Part shown: piece by piece, positions 22,554 through 30,820 of the stretch
Layout of the letters: the number at the start of each line of letters is the position of its first letter
Numbering within the stretch: position 1 is the stretch's first letter
NCBI GenBank assembly: GCA_903921605.1
Contig: CAIXQV010000575.1
Coordinates: forward strand, 1-30,820
Source of the DNA: an uncultured Planctomycetaceae bacterium
Lineage (GTDB): Bacteria; Planctomycetota; Planctomycetia; Planctomycetales; Planctomycetaceae
Direction: 5' to 3'
DNA: 30,820 nucleotides
The notes under the pieces: generated by a model
Told to the model about the DNA's origin: nothing
Databases searched by the model: none
What the model saw: only the letters and a program-made list of their open reading frames with translations
Translations under genes and position numbers: made by a program

Positions 22554-25500
22554 ATGTGCCAGTTCAGAATGATTCTAAAGCCTGGGCTCACGAAGATGTT
22601 GGTCGTGATTCCGAGACTGCTGTCTTTTGCGGTGATCCTCGGGGCCGTTGAGCAAATCGCAGCCGATGATCCTGACTTCTATCGCGACGTACGTCCGATT
22701 CTGGCAAAAGCTTGTTTTCATTGTCACGGTCCCGATGAAGAAACTCGGGAGGCCGGCTTACGACTGGACAGGCCCGAGGGCTTATTTGGGACAATTGAAG
22801 ATCGACGAGTGGTGACGGAGGGCGATCCGGATCACAGTGAGTTGATCCGACGAATTCTGTCTGATCAGGCCGATGTTGAGATGCCTCCTGCCGACTCGGG
22901 AAAATCTCTGACTCCCGTGCAAAAGGATGTGCTCGTTAAATGGGTGTCTGCAGGTGCGCCCTGGAAAGAACATTGGGCGTTTATTCCGCCTCAACTTCCT
23001 GAGGTTCCTGCTGTCGTTTCGGAAGCAGTGAAAGATAACGCCGCGGACAGTGAGATCGATTGCTTCATAGTCGAAAAACTTTCTGCTGCCGGTCTGACTC
23101 CGTCGTTGGCTGCCGATAATGCAACTCAGGTTCGCCGTGTATTTCTCGATCTCATCGGACTACCTCCGACCGTCGAAGAAGCGGATCATTGGTTGGCACG
23201 ATTGCAGGAAGAGCAATCCGCAGAGAAGCCAACAGCCCCGAACAATGCTGTATGGAGTGAACTTGTCGATCATCTGCTTTTGCGTCCTGAGTACGGGGAA
23301 CGCTGGGCTCGAGTCTGGCTGGATATGGCTCGGTATGCTGATACGAATGGTTACGAGAAGGACCGAGCGCGATCAATCTGGCCTTATCGTGACTGGGTGA
23401 TCAGCGCATTGAATGCTGATATGCCGTTTGATCAGTTTTCTATCGAACAGCTGGCCGGAGACCTGTTGCCCAACGCATCGATTTCGCAGCGAATCGCCAC
23501 AGGGTTTCATCGCAACACGATGTTAAACGAAGAGGGGGGCATTGATCCTCTGGAGTTTCGTTTTCATGCAATGACCGATCGTGTGGCCACCACGGGGACA
23601 ACATGGCTTGGGCTGACAGTCGGTTGTGCTCAATGCCACACTCACAAGTACGATCCGCTGACGCATCGTGAGTACTACCAGATGATGGCGTTTTTGAACA
23701 ACGCTGATGAGCCGTCGTTGTCTCTGCCGGATGACACACAGTTGCGGCAGGAGGCTGCGAATCGACAGCAAGCAGAACAGTTGCTTCAGGAATTACCGAA
23801 GCATTGGCCGCTTGAACAACTGGAGGTGCTTCCTTCGCGAATCACAAACGCTGCTGGCGAGGGAGATGAGAAACTTACAATCGACGGTCCCGATATGGTG
23901 GTGGTTTCGGGGAATGTGCCCGCTCGAACGACCTATGTGATCGATCTGGAAGTTACGGATATCGCCGCAGCAACATCGCTGAGTTTGAGTGCCTTTAAGA
24001 AAGATCCGCATGCCGGACCTGGGCGAGCAGATAACGGCAACTTCGTGTTGAGTGAAGTGCAGTTAAGTCTGTTTCAAAAAGCGGCGGCTCCGGGCGTCAC
24101 CGCGACCGAGGCCGAAGTCCAGTTGCCATTTAAAGCGGTGACGGCGACGGTTGAGCAGGCCAACTATTCTGCGGCCTTTTGTATCGACGGGAAACTGGAG
24201 ACAGGATGGGCGATCGACAATGGACAGGGCATCCCGGCTTCGGCCGAGGCGACATTGTCACTGGACCCAGATCGTCTTCGGGAAGCGTTGATGAAGCTTG
24301 GTTCGACAAAGGGGCCAGTTGGGTTACGCTTGCGACTGATTCAGAATCATGGGGCTCGCCATGTTCTTGGCGCATTTCGGCTGGCCGTCGGAAAATCGCT
24401 GTCACCGGCCGAACAAGATCTCCGGCGGAGCGAACTGGTTATGAAGAAGTTTGAGGAATGGAGCAATGCGAGCAGGCCGAAGGTTGTTGCCTGGACGCCT
24501 CTGAAACCGCTTGCTGCGACTTCAAATCTGCCTCATCTGACGATTTTGGATGACGCATCGATTCTGGCAACGGGAGATACGACGAAACAGGATCGCTTTG
24601 AGATTATTTTGGAGGCGTCAACGGAACCGATCACCGCCCTGCGACTGGAAGCGCTGCCGGATGAGCGTTTGCCGGGAGGTGGGCCGGGGACGACTTACTA
24701 TGAAGGATCGCTCGGCGATTTTTATCTCAACGAGCTTTCTGTTTTTGCGGGCGATGTCCCGGCGAAAGTGACTTCGGCGACAGAGAGCTACACTCGAAAC
24801 AAGTTCGGGAACATGCCCACGTCGGCCGCATTGACTCTGGATGGAGATGTCCAGACGGGCTGGTCGATTGCAGGTGAAGAAGGACAGCGGCATTCAGCAG
24901 TCTATGTTTTCGAAAAGCCGATTCCGCCGTTTACGGCCGTGAAGGTTCAGATGATCTTCGGAAGGCACTTCGCAAGTTCGCTGGGACGCTTTCGATTCTC
25001 TGCAGCGAATAGTGATCGTTCTCCGGTGGCTCATCGACTATCGGAGTCTGGGGAACTGTTACTGTTGAAGCAGCCGGATCAGTTAACGTCGGTCGATAAG
25101 ACTCAACTGATGAACGCGTTCTTGCTGAATGCACCCGAAGTTGCGAAGCAATCGGAACAGATCAGACGGCTGTTGTCTCCCGTTGAGTCTGCGACGACAC
25201 TTGTGATGCGGGAACGGCCTGCTGAAAATCCGCGTCCAACTTATCGGCATCATCGCGGTGAGTATCTGCAGGCCAAAGAGCAACTGGATTCGGGGACCCC
25301 TGAGTTTCTGCATCAGTGGCCAGACGAGTTTCCTCGTTCGAGACTGGGATTCGCACAATGGCTCGTGCATCGAAAAAATCCTTTGACCGCGCGAGTGATT
25401 GTGAATCGTCAGTGGGCGGCGTTCTTTGGGCATGGTATTGTGGCGACAGTTGATGATTTTGGAATTCAGGGAACAGAACCCAGTCATCCGGAGTTACTGG

Positions 25501-26276
25501 ATTGGCTGGCAGTGACGTTTATGGATGCGGATCACTGGTCTCTGAAGTCACTGCATCGTCGGATTGTTCTGAGCAGCGTTTATCGACAGGCGGCTAGCCA
25601 GCGAGATGAATCGCTCGCAAAAGATCCCGAGAACCGATTGCTGTCTTATGCGCCTCGATTTCGGCTGGATGCGGAGATCGTCAGAGACTCGATTGTTCAG
25701 GCGGCCGGAGTGTTATCAAAGAAACAAGGCGGCCCGCCCGTTCGGCCTATTCAGCCGCCGGGGATCACGGAAGTCGCGTTTGGCAGCCCGGGCTGGGATG
25801 TCAGCAACGGGGAGGATCGTTATCGTCGCAGCATTTATACATTCATCAAACGCACCGCGCCATTTGCGATGGTGACGACGTTTGATGGGCCTACCGGAGA
25901 AGCCTGCATTGCTCGGCGGAATCGTTCGAATACTCCTTTGCAGGCGCTGACGCTGTTGAACGATCCGATGTTTGTCGATTTGGCGCGAGCCTCTGGTGAG
26001 CATCTGTTGCAGGGGCATGATTCTGAAGACGGCCAGAGGATCGTCAAACTGTTTCGACGGCTTCTGACCCGTAGTCCCGATGAGGCCGAATTAGCGGCGT
26101 TGCAGGATTTTATCGTGATGCATCGCACAATGTTTCAGGAGCATCCTGAACAGGCGGCAGAGCTGACGGGTAAGAATGCCGCGAATGTTGATGCAAACGC
26201 GGTCGCAGAGTTGGCGACATGGACTGCTCTTTCACGAGCATTGTTTGCATTGGATGAAGTAGTGATGCGGCCTTAG
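22554..26276 (+). CDS. PSCyt1/PSCyt2/PSD1 (DUF1549/DUF1553) planctomycete protein
   Basis: 1240 residues. GGAG ten bases before the ATG supports the start; a signal peptide follows after a short lead (about residues 15-37). PSCyt1 has the heme-type motif CFHCH (Cys54, Cys57, His58) within KACFHCHGPDEETREAGLRL. PSCyt2/DUF1549 (about 170-390) holds a second CxxCH (GCAQCHTHKYDP). PSD1/DUF1553 (about 920-1200) begins near RLGFAQWLVHRKNPLTARV. Between them, about 446-830, are two similar modules resembling discoidin-type carbohydrate-binding domains, with IDGKLETGWAI in the first and LDGDVQTGWSI in the second. The family is greatly expanded in Planctomycetota and is exported; a redox or degradative function on polymers has been proposed but is not established. 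The DUF1501 gene follows 228 bases downstream. Confidence 0.93.
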   Translation: MCQFRMILKPGLTKMLVVIPRLLSFAVILGAVEQIAADDPDFYRDVRPILAKACFHCHGPDEETREAGLRLDRPEGLFGTIEDRRVVTEGDPDHSELIRRILSDQADVEMPPADSGKSLTPVQKDVLVKWVSAGAPWKEHWAFIPPQLPEVPAVVSEAVKDNAADSEIDCFIVEKLSAAGLTPSLAADNATQVRRVFLDLIGLPPTVEEADHWLARLQEEQSAEKPTAPNNAVWSELVDHLLLRPEYGERWARVWLDMARYADTNGYEKDRARSIWPYRDWVISALNADMPFDQFSIEQLAGDLLPNASISQRIATGFHRNTMLNEEGGIDPLEFRFHAMTDRVATTGTTWLGLTVGCAQCHTHKYDPLTHREYYQMMAFLNNADEPSLSLPDDTQLRQEAANRQQAEQLLQELPKHWPLEQLEVLPSRITNAAGEGDEKLTIDGPDMVVVSGNVPARTTYVIDLEVTDIAAATSLSLSAFKKDPHAGPGRADNGNFVLSEVQLSLFQKAAAPGVTATEAEVQLPFKAVTATVEQANYSAAFCIDGKLETGWAIDNGQGIPASAEATLSLDPDRLREALMKLGSTKGPVGLRLRLIQNHGARHVLGAFRLAVGKSLSPAEQDLRRSELVMKKFEEWSNASRPKVVAWTPLKPLAATSNLPHLTILDDASILATGDTTKQDRFEIILEASTEPITALRLEALPDERLPGGGPGTTYYEGSLGDFYLNELSVFAGDVPAKVTSATESYTRNKFGNMPTSAALTLDGDVQTGWSIAGEEGQRHSAVYVFEKPIPPFTAVKVQMIFGRHFASSLGRFRFSAANSDRSPVAHRLSESGELLLLKQPDQLTSVDKTQLMNAFLLNAPEVAKQSEQIRRLLSPVESATTLVMRERPAENPRPTYRHHRGEYLQAKEQLDSGTPEFLHQWPDEFPRSRLGFAQWLVHRKNPLTARVIVNRQWAAFFGHGIVATVDDFGIQGTEPSHPELLDWLAVTFMDADHWSLKSLHRRIVLSSVYRQAASQRDESLAKDPENRLLSYAPRFRLDAEIVRDSIVQAAGVLSKKQGGPPVRPIQPPGITEVAFGSPGWDVSNGEDRYRRSIYTFIKRTAPFAMVTTFDGPTGEACIARRNRSNTPLQALTLLNDPMFVDLARASGEHLLQGHDSEDGQRIVKLFRRLLTRSPDEAELAALQDFIVMHRTMFQEHPEQAAELTGKNAANVDANAVAELATWTALSRALFALDEVVMRP

Positions 26277-26319
26277 CTGGACAGCGCCATGTTTGCCCCC
26301 TCATCCGGCCTGGCGGCCA

Positions 26320-26343
26320 CCTTCTCCCCCGAGGGGGAGAAGG
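26320..26343. repeat. CCTTCTCCCCC hairpin between PSD1 and DUF1501 genes
   Basis: CCTTCTCCCCC (26320-26330) and GGGGGAGAAGG (26333-26343) are perfect inverted copies two bases apart. Such CTCCCCC/GGGGGAG palindromes are common intergenic repeats in several phyla. Lying 44 bases after the PSD1 stop, it may end or attenuate transcription into the DUF1501 gene, though the downstream sequence is A-rich rather than T-rich on the plus strand. Confidence 0.7.
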
Positions 26344-26504
26344 GCAAAATTCACGCGTTTATGCTTACAATATATGTGCGGTCCTCCTGGAACACTAAAC
26401 ATGGGGGTGTCCAGTCAGGAACAGCCCCGTGACATGGTTCGGTTCTTGTCGGGTAAAGATTAACACCATTCACGCTTTTTGTGACTCTCTCAGGACCGTC
26501 AGAC

Positions 26505-27923
26505 ATGAATATGTTTTCGCCGATTGCAAGAAGATTCTGTTTGTCTGAACTGACGTCCGGGCTTGGGGCGTTCGCGTTGGGAGGACTTCTTTGTGATAAC
26601 GCGAAAGCGGATGTCATATCGACTGATCCGCTCGCCGTTCGACCTCCTCATTTTCCGGGGAAGGCGAAGGCTGTCATTCATTTGTTCATGGCGGGCGCTC
26701 CAAGCCAACTGGAAATGTTTGACAACAAACCGATGTTGACGGAACTCTCCGGGAAGCCTTTACCGCCGTCCGTGATTGGCGGTCAGAGATATGCGTTTAT
26801 TCAGCCCGACGCCGCGGTCATGGGGCCTCAGTTTGAGTTTTCTCGGCATGGGCAATCCGGAGCCGAATTGTCCTCCGCCCTGCCCCATCTGGCATCAATC
26901 TCCGATGAGATCTGTCTGATCAAATCGATGCATACGGATCAATTCAATCATGCTCCAGCGCAGTTGCTGATGAATACCGGGTTTTCTCAGCCGGGGCGAC
27001 CGAGCATTGGTTCGTGGCTGTTATATGGGCTGGGCTCTGAGACGAAGGAACTGCCTTCGTTTGTCGTCATGAGCACTGGTGATGGAATCAGCGGAGGTGC
27101 ATCGCTGTGGTCCAGTGGATTTCTGCCGACCGTTTACACCGGCGTGCAGTTTCGCAGTCAGGGGCCGCCGATTCTTAATGTGACAACGCCTGCTGGTGTC
27201 AGCAACGAACTTCAGTCAGAAACCTTTTCACTGATTAATCGGCTCAATAAACATCGGCTGGAAGCGGTACACGATCCCGAAATTACCACTCGTATTGCAT
27301 CGTTTGAAATGGCGGCTCGGCTACAGACGTCGGCTCCAGCGCTGATGGATCTGGGAAGTGAAACAGCTGAGACTCTGGAAATGTATGGTTGCGACCCTGA
27401 CAAGCCATCGTTTGCTCGGGCTTGTTTGCTGGCACGTCGCATGGTCGAACGCGGCGTTCGCTATGTCAGCATTTTTCACAGCGGCTGGGATGCTCACGGT
27501 AATGTCAAAGGCAACGTCGCCAATAATTGCAAGGTGACAGACCAAGCCAGCGCGGCTCTTGTGAAAGATCTGAAGCAGCGGAGTTTGCTGGACGAAACGT
27601 TGGTGCTCTGGGGTGGCGAATTCGGGAGAACTCCGATGGTCGAATCCAACGCCGCACTGGGGCGTGCTCAGGGCCGCGATCATCATCCTCAGGCCTTCAC
27701 CGTCTGGATGGCCGGTGGTGGCATCCGCCCTGGAATGACTTTAGGTGCCACAGACGATTTTGGATTTCATGTCACAGAGAATCCGGTTCATATTTATGAT
27801 CTGCAGGCCACGCTGATGCATTGCCTCGGCCTCGATCATAAACGCCTCACCTTCCATCATGCCGGTCGAGATTTTCGACTGACGGACGTGCACGGTGAGT
27901 CGGTAAGTGCGATTATTTCCTGA
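26505..27923 (+). CDS. Tat-exported DUF1501 protein
   Basis: 472 residues from ATG at 26505, which has AGGA nine bases upstream; the longer GTG reading at 26481 would place extra polar residues before the export signal. The N-terminus has a twin-arginine type signal (ARRFCLSEL then GLGAFALGGLLC). Downstream are the usual DUF1501 segments: HLFMAGAPSQLEMFD, a region ending in IKSMHTDQFNHAPAQ, then LARRMVERGVRYVSIFHSGWD and LWGGEFGRTPM with GRDHHPQAFT. DUF1501 is a member of the alkaline phosphatase/sulfatase superfamily. The Asp and His residues in these motifs are probably metal ligands. It is regularly encoded next to PSD1/DUF1553 proteins and probably acts with them in the periplasm; the substrate is unknown. 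Confidence 0.93.
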   Translation: MNMFSPIARRFCLSELTSGLGAFALGGLLCDNAKADVISTDPLAVRPPHFPGKAKAVIHLFMAGAPSQLEMFDNKPMLTELSGKPLPPSVIGGQRYAFIQPDAAVMGPQFEFSRHGQSGAELSSALPHLASISDEICLIKSMHTDQFNHAPAQLLMNTGFSQPGRPSIGSWLLYGLGSETKELPSFVVMSTGDGISGGASLWSSGFLPTVYTGVQFRSQGPPILNVTTPAGVSNELQSETFSLINRLNKHRLEAVHDPEITTRIASFEMAARLQTSAPALMDLGSETAETLEMYGCDPDKPSFARACLLARRMVERGVRYVSIFHSGWDAHGNVKGNVANNCKVTDQASAALVKDLKQRSLLDETLVLWGGEFGRTPMVESNAALGRAQGRDHHPQAFTVWMAGGGIRPGMTLGATDDFGFHVTENPVHIYDLQATLMHCLGLDHKRLTFHHAGRDFRLTDVHGESVSAIIS

Positions 27924-27938
27924 GCATCAGGTTTTTTT
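27919..27938 (+). terminator. Compact terminator overlapping the DUF1501 stop codon
   Basis: CCTGA-GCA-TCAGG followed by seven T (27932-27938). The TGA stop codon forms part of the left arm of the stem. The stem is only five pairs, so efficiency is doubtful, but the T-run and position after a convergent-facing gene fit an intrinsic terminator. Confidence 0.5.
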
Positions 27939-28091
27939 CTGACAGCAGTACGGGTTTGTTTTGTGGCGAAAGCGGTTCTGGCATCCCTCGGCCTGTCGCA
28001 GAAAACGACCACTGAAAAATGCACTGACGCCTGTGGCTTGCCGTTGAACGAATTCGCAAAACTCAGATCGCAGGCGGCATTTGTGATTTCA

Positions 28092-29948
28092 TCACTTCGA
28101 ATCATGGCCCCACAGTGCGTCGGCGATCCAGTCGAGATCTTCTGTCTGAACCTGAGCGGCCTCTTTGCCTCGCCCTGCCCCTGCGGAGTTGAGTGCGTTG
28201 AGCACCAGAAGTCGCAGGACACTGGCCAGCGGACTGCGCGGCCCCTGCTTGAGTGCTCGTTGAACAAGGCGGTGATCTCGATTCAGGATGACTTCATTCT
28301 GCCCGGTCGGCGCCTGGCGAAAATGGGCGTCAATCATGCGCTGAAAGCCCTTGGGGATATCGCCATCTTTGCGCAGTTCTTCAAAAGTTCTGGCCAGTTC
28401 GTAGCGTTCGTTCAAAAAGGCGACGACTGGCAGCGAAGGCTGGAATGAAGCGATCATGACTCGAGCCTGCGTCGATCTCAGGAAATCACTCCAATCGGCC
28501 GATGACTCCTCGAGTTCCGCCATCCCCATGACAGAACTCGCGAAATTCGCGGAAGATGGAGTTGCCGGGCGAAGTTCAATGTGGTCTGAATTATGATCCG
28601 AGACCATGGACGCCAGCAGGTTCTCTTCGAAACTGCGAAATACATGCACGCACGGTGTTCGATTCGACGCGAAGACGTCGTCGAGGTATCGTTCCTGGCG
28701 ACGGTCGGCGTTGTACCAGATGACAAAATCAGCGTCGGCCTCATGCAGTGCGTCGGCCGCGCTGAGATTCAGAATTTCATTGAACAGCAATGGACCTCGT
28801 GAAGTTTTGAAGCGATAGACTTTCGACAGTAATGCACGCAAGCGAGCTTCTGCCAATGCCGCTCCGGCAAGAATGTAGCGATGCCAGTTAACGATCGCTT
28901 CCAGCCGCCCCGGCTCATCCTCTGCCATTTTCTCCAGATGTGCATAAAGGAAATCGTCCAGGGAAGTTCGGACCAACTGAAATCGATCGTCGCGAACCAG
29001 ATCTTCACGGCTGGCAGTGGGAGAGCAGTCTTCGAGTTCAAGGACACCGCGGAGAAAACTGGCCCACGGAGGCAGGAGGTCACGAACTCGTCGTGAGATA
29101 ACCATTCGGCGAACCGTGACCGCCACCGTCGCTTCGTCGGCAAATCCCGGTGTTCGCTGCGGCGAAATATACAGAGCCCCAGCGATGAAAACTGGTTTCT
29201 CAACATGGATCGGAATCACGTCCAGCGGTGACTCGTTGAAGTAATTTGCCAGCTCCAGTTCGATCGCTTCGTGATCCGGAGTCGGTTCAAACCACGCCAC
29301 ATTAATCACGTTGACTCGCGCCGCTCCGCCGTTCAGATGAATAGGGATATTCAGGAAGTCGGCGTATTGCCGAATCGCGGCTTCCAGCGGCTCGGGGTTC
29401 TCCGCCATCGAGCGAAACAGTGGCTTGAGCTGAAGGCAAACAGAAGTTCCCACTGCCGTTCGGTCACAGGAAGAAAGTTGAATGCTGGTTCCGGGGCCGG
29501 CTTCCCAGCGAACGCCCTCTTCACAGTCTTCACGACGACTTTCCACAATCAGTCGATCGGCCAGCATAAAAGCGCTGAAGAGTCCGATTCCGAACTGGCC
29601 AATCAGGTGATCGCCATCTCCTGTGACCTGTTCACGCTGCTCGTCAGATCCGCGTCCTTTCAGAAGCCCGGTAATGCCGATGCCCAGTGTTCCGAGGAAC
29701 TGTTCAGCATCCAGAGCGCTGAGTCCAATGCCATCGTCCGTAAAAGTCAGAGTTCCAGCGGCGGCATCCTGATGAATATCGATACGTCCGCGAAAGCTCA
29801 GGTCGCGACTTCGCCGTCGCATAATCGCATCGTGAGCGTTCTGGATAAGTTCCCGGATTGGTGTATCAAGCCGGCTATAGAGCGAAGATCCCATGATCTC
29901 GATCACGCCGGCAATATCCACTCGAAACGGAATCTCGCGAGTCCACAC
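28092..29948 (-). CDS. htpG-like: Hsp90/HtpG-family chaperone
   Basis: 618 residues from GTG at 29948, with GAGG eight bases upstream. This start reproduces the typical HtpG beginning (REIPFRVDIAGVIEIMGSSL) and length of about 620 residues. An ATG at 30215 would add 89 residues that look non-coding. GHKL ATPase motifs are all visible: Glu33 and Asn37 in RELIQNAHDA, DDGIG at 71-75, and the later GQFGIGLFSAFM lid and G-box. The middle domain has RRMVISRRVRDLLP, FLRGVLELEDCSPTASRE with the catalytic-loop Arg, and the C-terminal domain has VILNRDHRLVQRAL, equivalent to the HtpG 'NPxHP' segment. It is an ATP-driven cytosolic chaperone. It diverges from canonical HtpG in the 340-520 region, so it is probably a specialised paralogue. 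It is convergent with the DUF1501 gene. Confidence 0.88.
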   Translation of the reverse strand: MWTREIPFRVDIAGVIEIMGSSLYSRLDTPIRELIQNAHDAIMRRRSRDLSFRGRIDIHQDAAAGTLTFTDDGIGLSALDAEQFLGTLGIGITGLLKGRGSDEQREQVTGDGDHLIGQFGIGLFSAFMLADRLIVESRREDCEEGVRWEAGPGTSIQLSSCDRTAVGTSVCLQLKPLFRSMAENPEPLEAAIRQYADFLNIPIHLNGGAARVNVINVAWFEPTPDHEAIELELANYFNESPLDVIPIHVEKPVFIAGALYISPQRTPGFADEATVAVTVRRMVISRRVRDLLPPWASFLRGVLELEDCSPTASREDLVRDDRFQLVRTSLDDFLYAHLEKMAEDEPGRLEAIVNWHRYILAGAALAEARLRALLSKVYRFKTSRGPLLFNEILNLSAADALHEADADFVIWYNADRRQERYLDDVFASNRTPCVHVFRSFEENLLASMVSDHNSDHIELRPATPSSANFASSVMGMAELEESSADWSDFLRSTQARVMIASFQPSLPVVAFLNERYELARTFEELRKDGDIPKGFQRMIDAHFRQAPTGQNEVILNRDHRLVQRALKQGPRSPLASVLRLLVLNALNSAGAGRGKEAAQVQTEDLDWIADALWGHDSK

Positions 29949-30210
29949 GCTGTTTACCTCAGTACTGTTGGGGGCCCGCTGTTGATTCGGGCCATTTAAG
30001 AAGTCTCGAACTACCGACGATTGATTCGCGGGGAGCGAGTTGTAACCGCCCGTGGAGGAAGTCGCAAACTGGAGGTCGATTTGCTTTTGCGGCCGAGATG
30101 AGCGGATTGAATCACTTGATTCCGGCAGTTTCTGTCGTATTCGTGAGCGTTCCTGGCCGCCCGTTTTATCTGATCGGAACGACAGGAGGTAAAGCAAAAA
30201 AACGAGTACG

Positions 30211-30239
30211 TGCACATCACCTGCACATTTGAATGCACA
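30211..30239. repeat. Three phased TGCACA copies
   Basis: TGCACA occurs at 30211-30216, 30222-30227 and 30234-30239, spaced 11 and 12 bases apart, about one helical turn. A ten-base TTGAATGCAC at 30229-30238 recurs at 30296-30305, giving a fourth partial copy. The spacing suggests a protein binding one face of the DNA. They lie 110-140 bases upstream of the Cys-rich gene. Confidence 0.6.
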
Positions 30240-30305
30240 CTCGACAATGGACGAATTCAGGTTCGGCGAGTTGTGGTTCGATTACGTTTCCTTTGTTGAA
30301 TGCAC

Positions 30306-30324
30306 TTTGACACGTGTTGTCAAA
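30306..30324. promoter_or_regulatory. Operator-like palindrome upstream of the Cys-rich gene
   Basis: TTTGACA (30306-30312) and TGTCAAA (30318-30324) are perfect inverted copies around a five-base spacer, overlapping a second palindrome ACACGTGT (30310-30317). TTGACA also matches the -35 consensus, but the fitting -10 would lie too close to the ATG at 30349, so a repressor or activator site is the more likely reading. Confidence 0.45.
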
Positions 30325-30348
30325 CCGATTTTGAATGGGAGTTCAGGG

Positions 30349-30820
30349 ATGATTAAGCGAAGCCTGTGTTTGTTGGTGACGCTGATGCTGGCGGATCAAT
30401 CAGCAAAAGCAGGAATGAACCTTTTCGGAAGTATTCCCTGTGCGTCCGAAGACTGTTGTTCAGATGGCTGTGCGACTGAAGCGGTCTGCGATGCGACTGA
30501 TGGCTGCAGCGATGACGGCTGCGGTGAGTCGTGTTCGGCACTATTTGGCAACTGCGGGAACAGCAGTCTTTTGGACCTGACAAGCCTTTTGCACAAGAGC
30601 GATCATAGCTTCGACGACTTCATCAGTCCGATGACGAACCCACTGTTCTTCGAAGACCCTCGAACTCTGACCGAAGCAAGGTTGATTTTCGCCAACCACA
30701 GACTGCCCGGGACGTTGGGCGGCGGATCGGCTCAACTATATGCCATGCAGCTCAGAGCAGCGATCAATGAAGATGTTTCGATCATTGCCACCAAAGATGG
30801 CTTTATCGTTTCCGACACTC
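30349..30820 (+). CDS. Secreted Cys-rich protein, 3' end beyond the window
   Basis: Translates for 157 codons from ATG at 30349 to the window edge without a stop. GGGAG lies seven bases before the ATG. A signal peptide (MIKRSLCLLVTLMLADQSAKA) is followed at about residues 31-68 by a Cys-rich segment with ten Cys (ASEDCCSDGCATEAV, then GCSDDGCGESCSALFGNCG). The region after residue 70 is a folded-looking domain that includes FFEDPRTLTEARLIFANHRL and LYAMQLRAAINEDVSIIATKDG. I do not recognise the family with certainty. The Cys may form disulfides or bind metal outside the cytoplasm. The last residues seen (VSIIATKDGFIVSD) resemble the first strands of an outer-membrane barrel, but this is only a suggestion. 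Confidence 0.75.
   Translation, partial: MIKRSLCLLVTLMLADQSAKAGMNLFGSIPCASEDCCSDGCATEAVCDATDGCSDDGCGESCSALFGNCGNSSLLDLTSLLHKSDHSFDDFISPMTNPLFFEDPRTLTEARLIFANHRLPGTLGGGSAQLYAMQLRAAINEDVSIIATKDGFIVSDT

Larger units (their letters stand above)
29949..30348. other. Divergent control region between the Hsp90 gene and the Cys-rich gene
   Basis: 400 bases if the GTG start of the Hsp90 gene is right. It contains the TGCACA repeats (30211-30239) and an operator-like palindrome (30306-30324), each listed separately. No CIRCE-type heat-shock operator was seen. Confidence 0.5.

Noticed and set aside
29949..30215. 89-residue N-terminal extension of the Hsp90 protein
   Set aside because: The extension lacks family content, and the GTG at 29948 has a good ribosome binding site and matches the standard HtpG beginning and length.
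30307..30336. Sigma-70 promoter TTGACA...TTGAAT just before the Cys-rich gene
   Set aside because: The -10 would place the transcript start within about six bases of the ATG and inside the ribosome binding site, so the TTGACA is better explained as one arm of a palindrome.
1..30820. CRISPR arrays, tRNA genes, prophage or insertion-sequence genes
   Set aside because: No regularly spaced direct repeats, cloverleaf-like sequences, or transposase/integrase motifs were found when reading the intergenic regions; only solitary palindromes are present.

Overview
The window looks like chromosome from a member of the Planctomycetota (Planctomycetaceae-like). The evidence is the pairing of a PSCyt1/PSCyt2/PSD1 (DUF1549/DUF1553) protein with a Tat-exported DUF1501 protein, a bacterial formyltransferase/hydrolase subunit C gene (fhcC) of tetrahydromethanopterin-linked C1 metabolism, several long secreted proteins of unknown function, and palindromic intergenic elements. 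No tRNA, rRNA, CRISPR array, phage gene or intact transposase was seen. Species cannot be named from the sequence.

Layout. 0-3.3 kb: end of a small membrane protein gene, a large palindrome, a MobA-like nucleotidyltransferase divergent from fhcC, a hairpin-rich convergent gap and a secreted metallo-beta-lactamase-fold protein. 3.6-6.0 kb: a 790-residue lipoprotein built from about five diverged repeats. 6.0-6.7 kb: a gene-free stretch with a long inverted repeat and a good intrinsic terminator. 6.7-11.9 kb: a 1750-residue FtsK/SpoIIIE-family membrane ATPase with two transmembrane helices and three ATPase-like modules, only the middle one with an intact P-loop. 12.3-16.3 kb: a short-chain dehydrogenase, an exported thioredoxin-fold protein and a secreted SH3-domain protein. 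16.5-21.6 kb: a loosely spaced minus-strand surface-glycan cluster (two FkbM methyltransferases, a flippase, a glycosyltransferase). 21.6-22.5 kb: no convincing gene. 22.6-27.9 kb: the PSD1 and DUF1501 pair. 28.1-29.9 kb: an Hsp90/HtpG-family chaperone, probably with a GTG start. 30.3 kb to the end: the 5' part of a Cys-rich secreted protein gene behind a repeat-rich control region.

How the parts relate. The glycan genes plausibly act together: glycosyl transfer, sugar methylation and membrane flipping. The PSD1 and DUF1501 proteins are a recurrent planctomycete pair, probably acting together in the periplasm on an unknown substrate. Most other genes look like independent units separated by palindromes. 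The best candidate for something undescribed is the EssC-like three-module motor, with coiled coils in place of FHA domains and a long Pro/Ala-rich tail carrying two similar acidic MDF motifs. The five-repeat lipoprotein and the two related GGTGTC/GGAAC palindromes also deserve attention.
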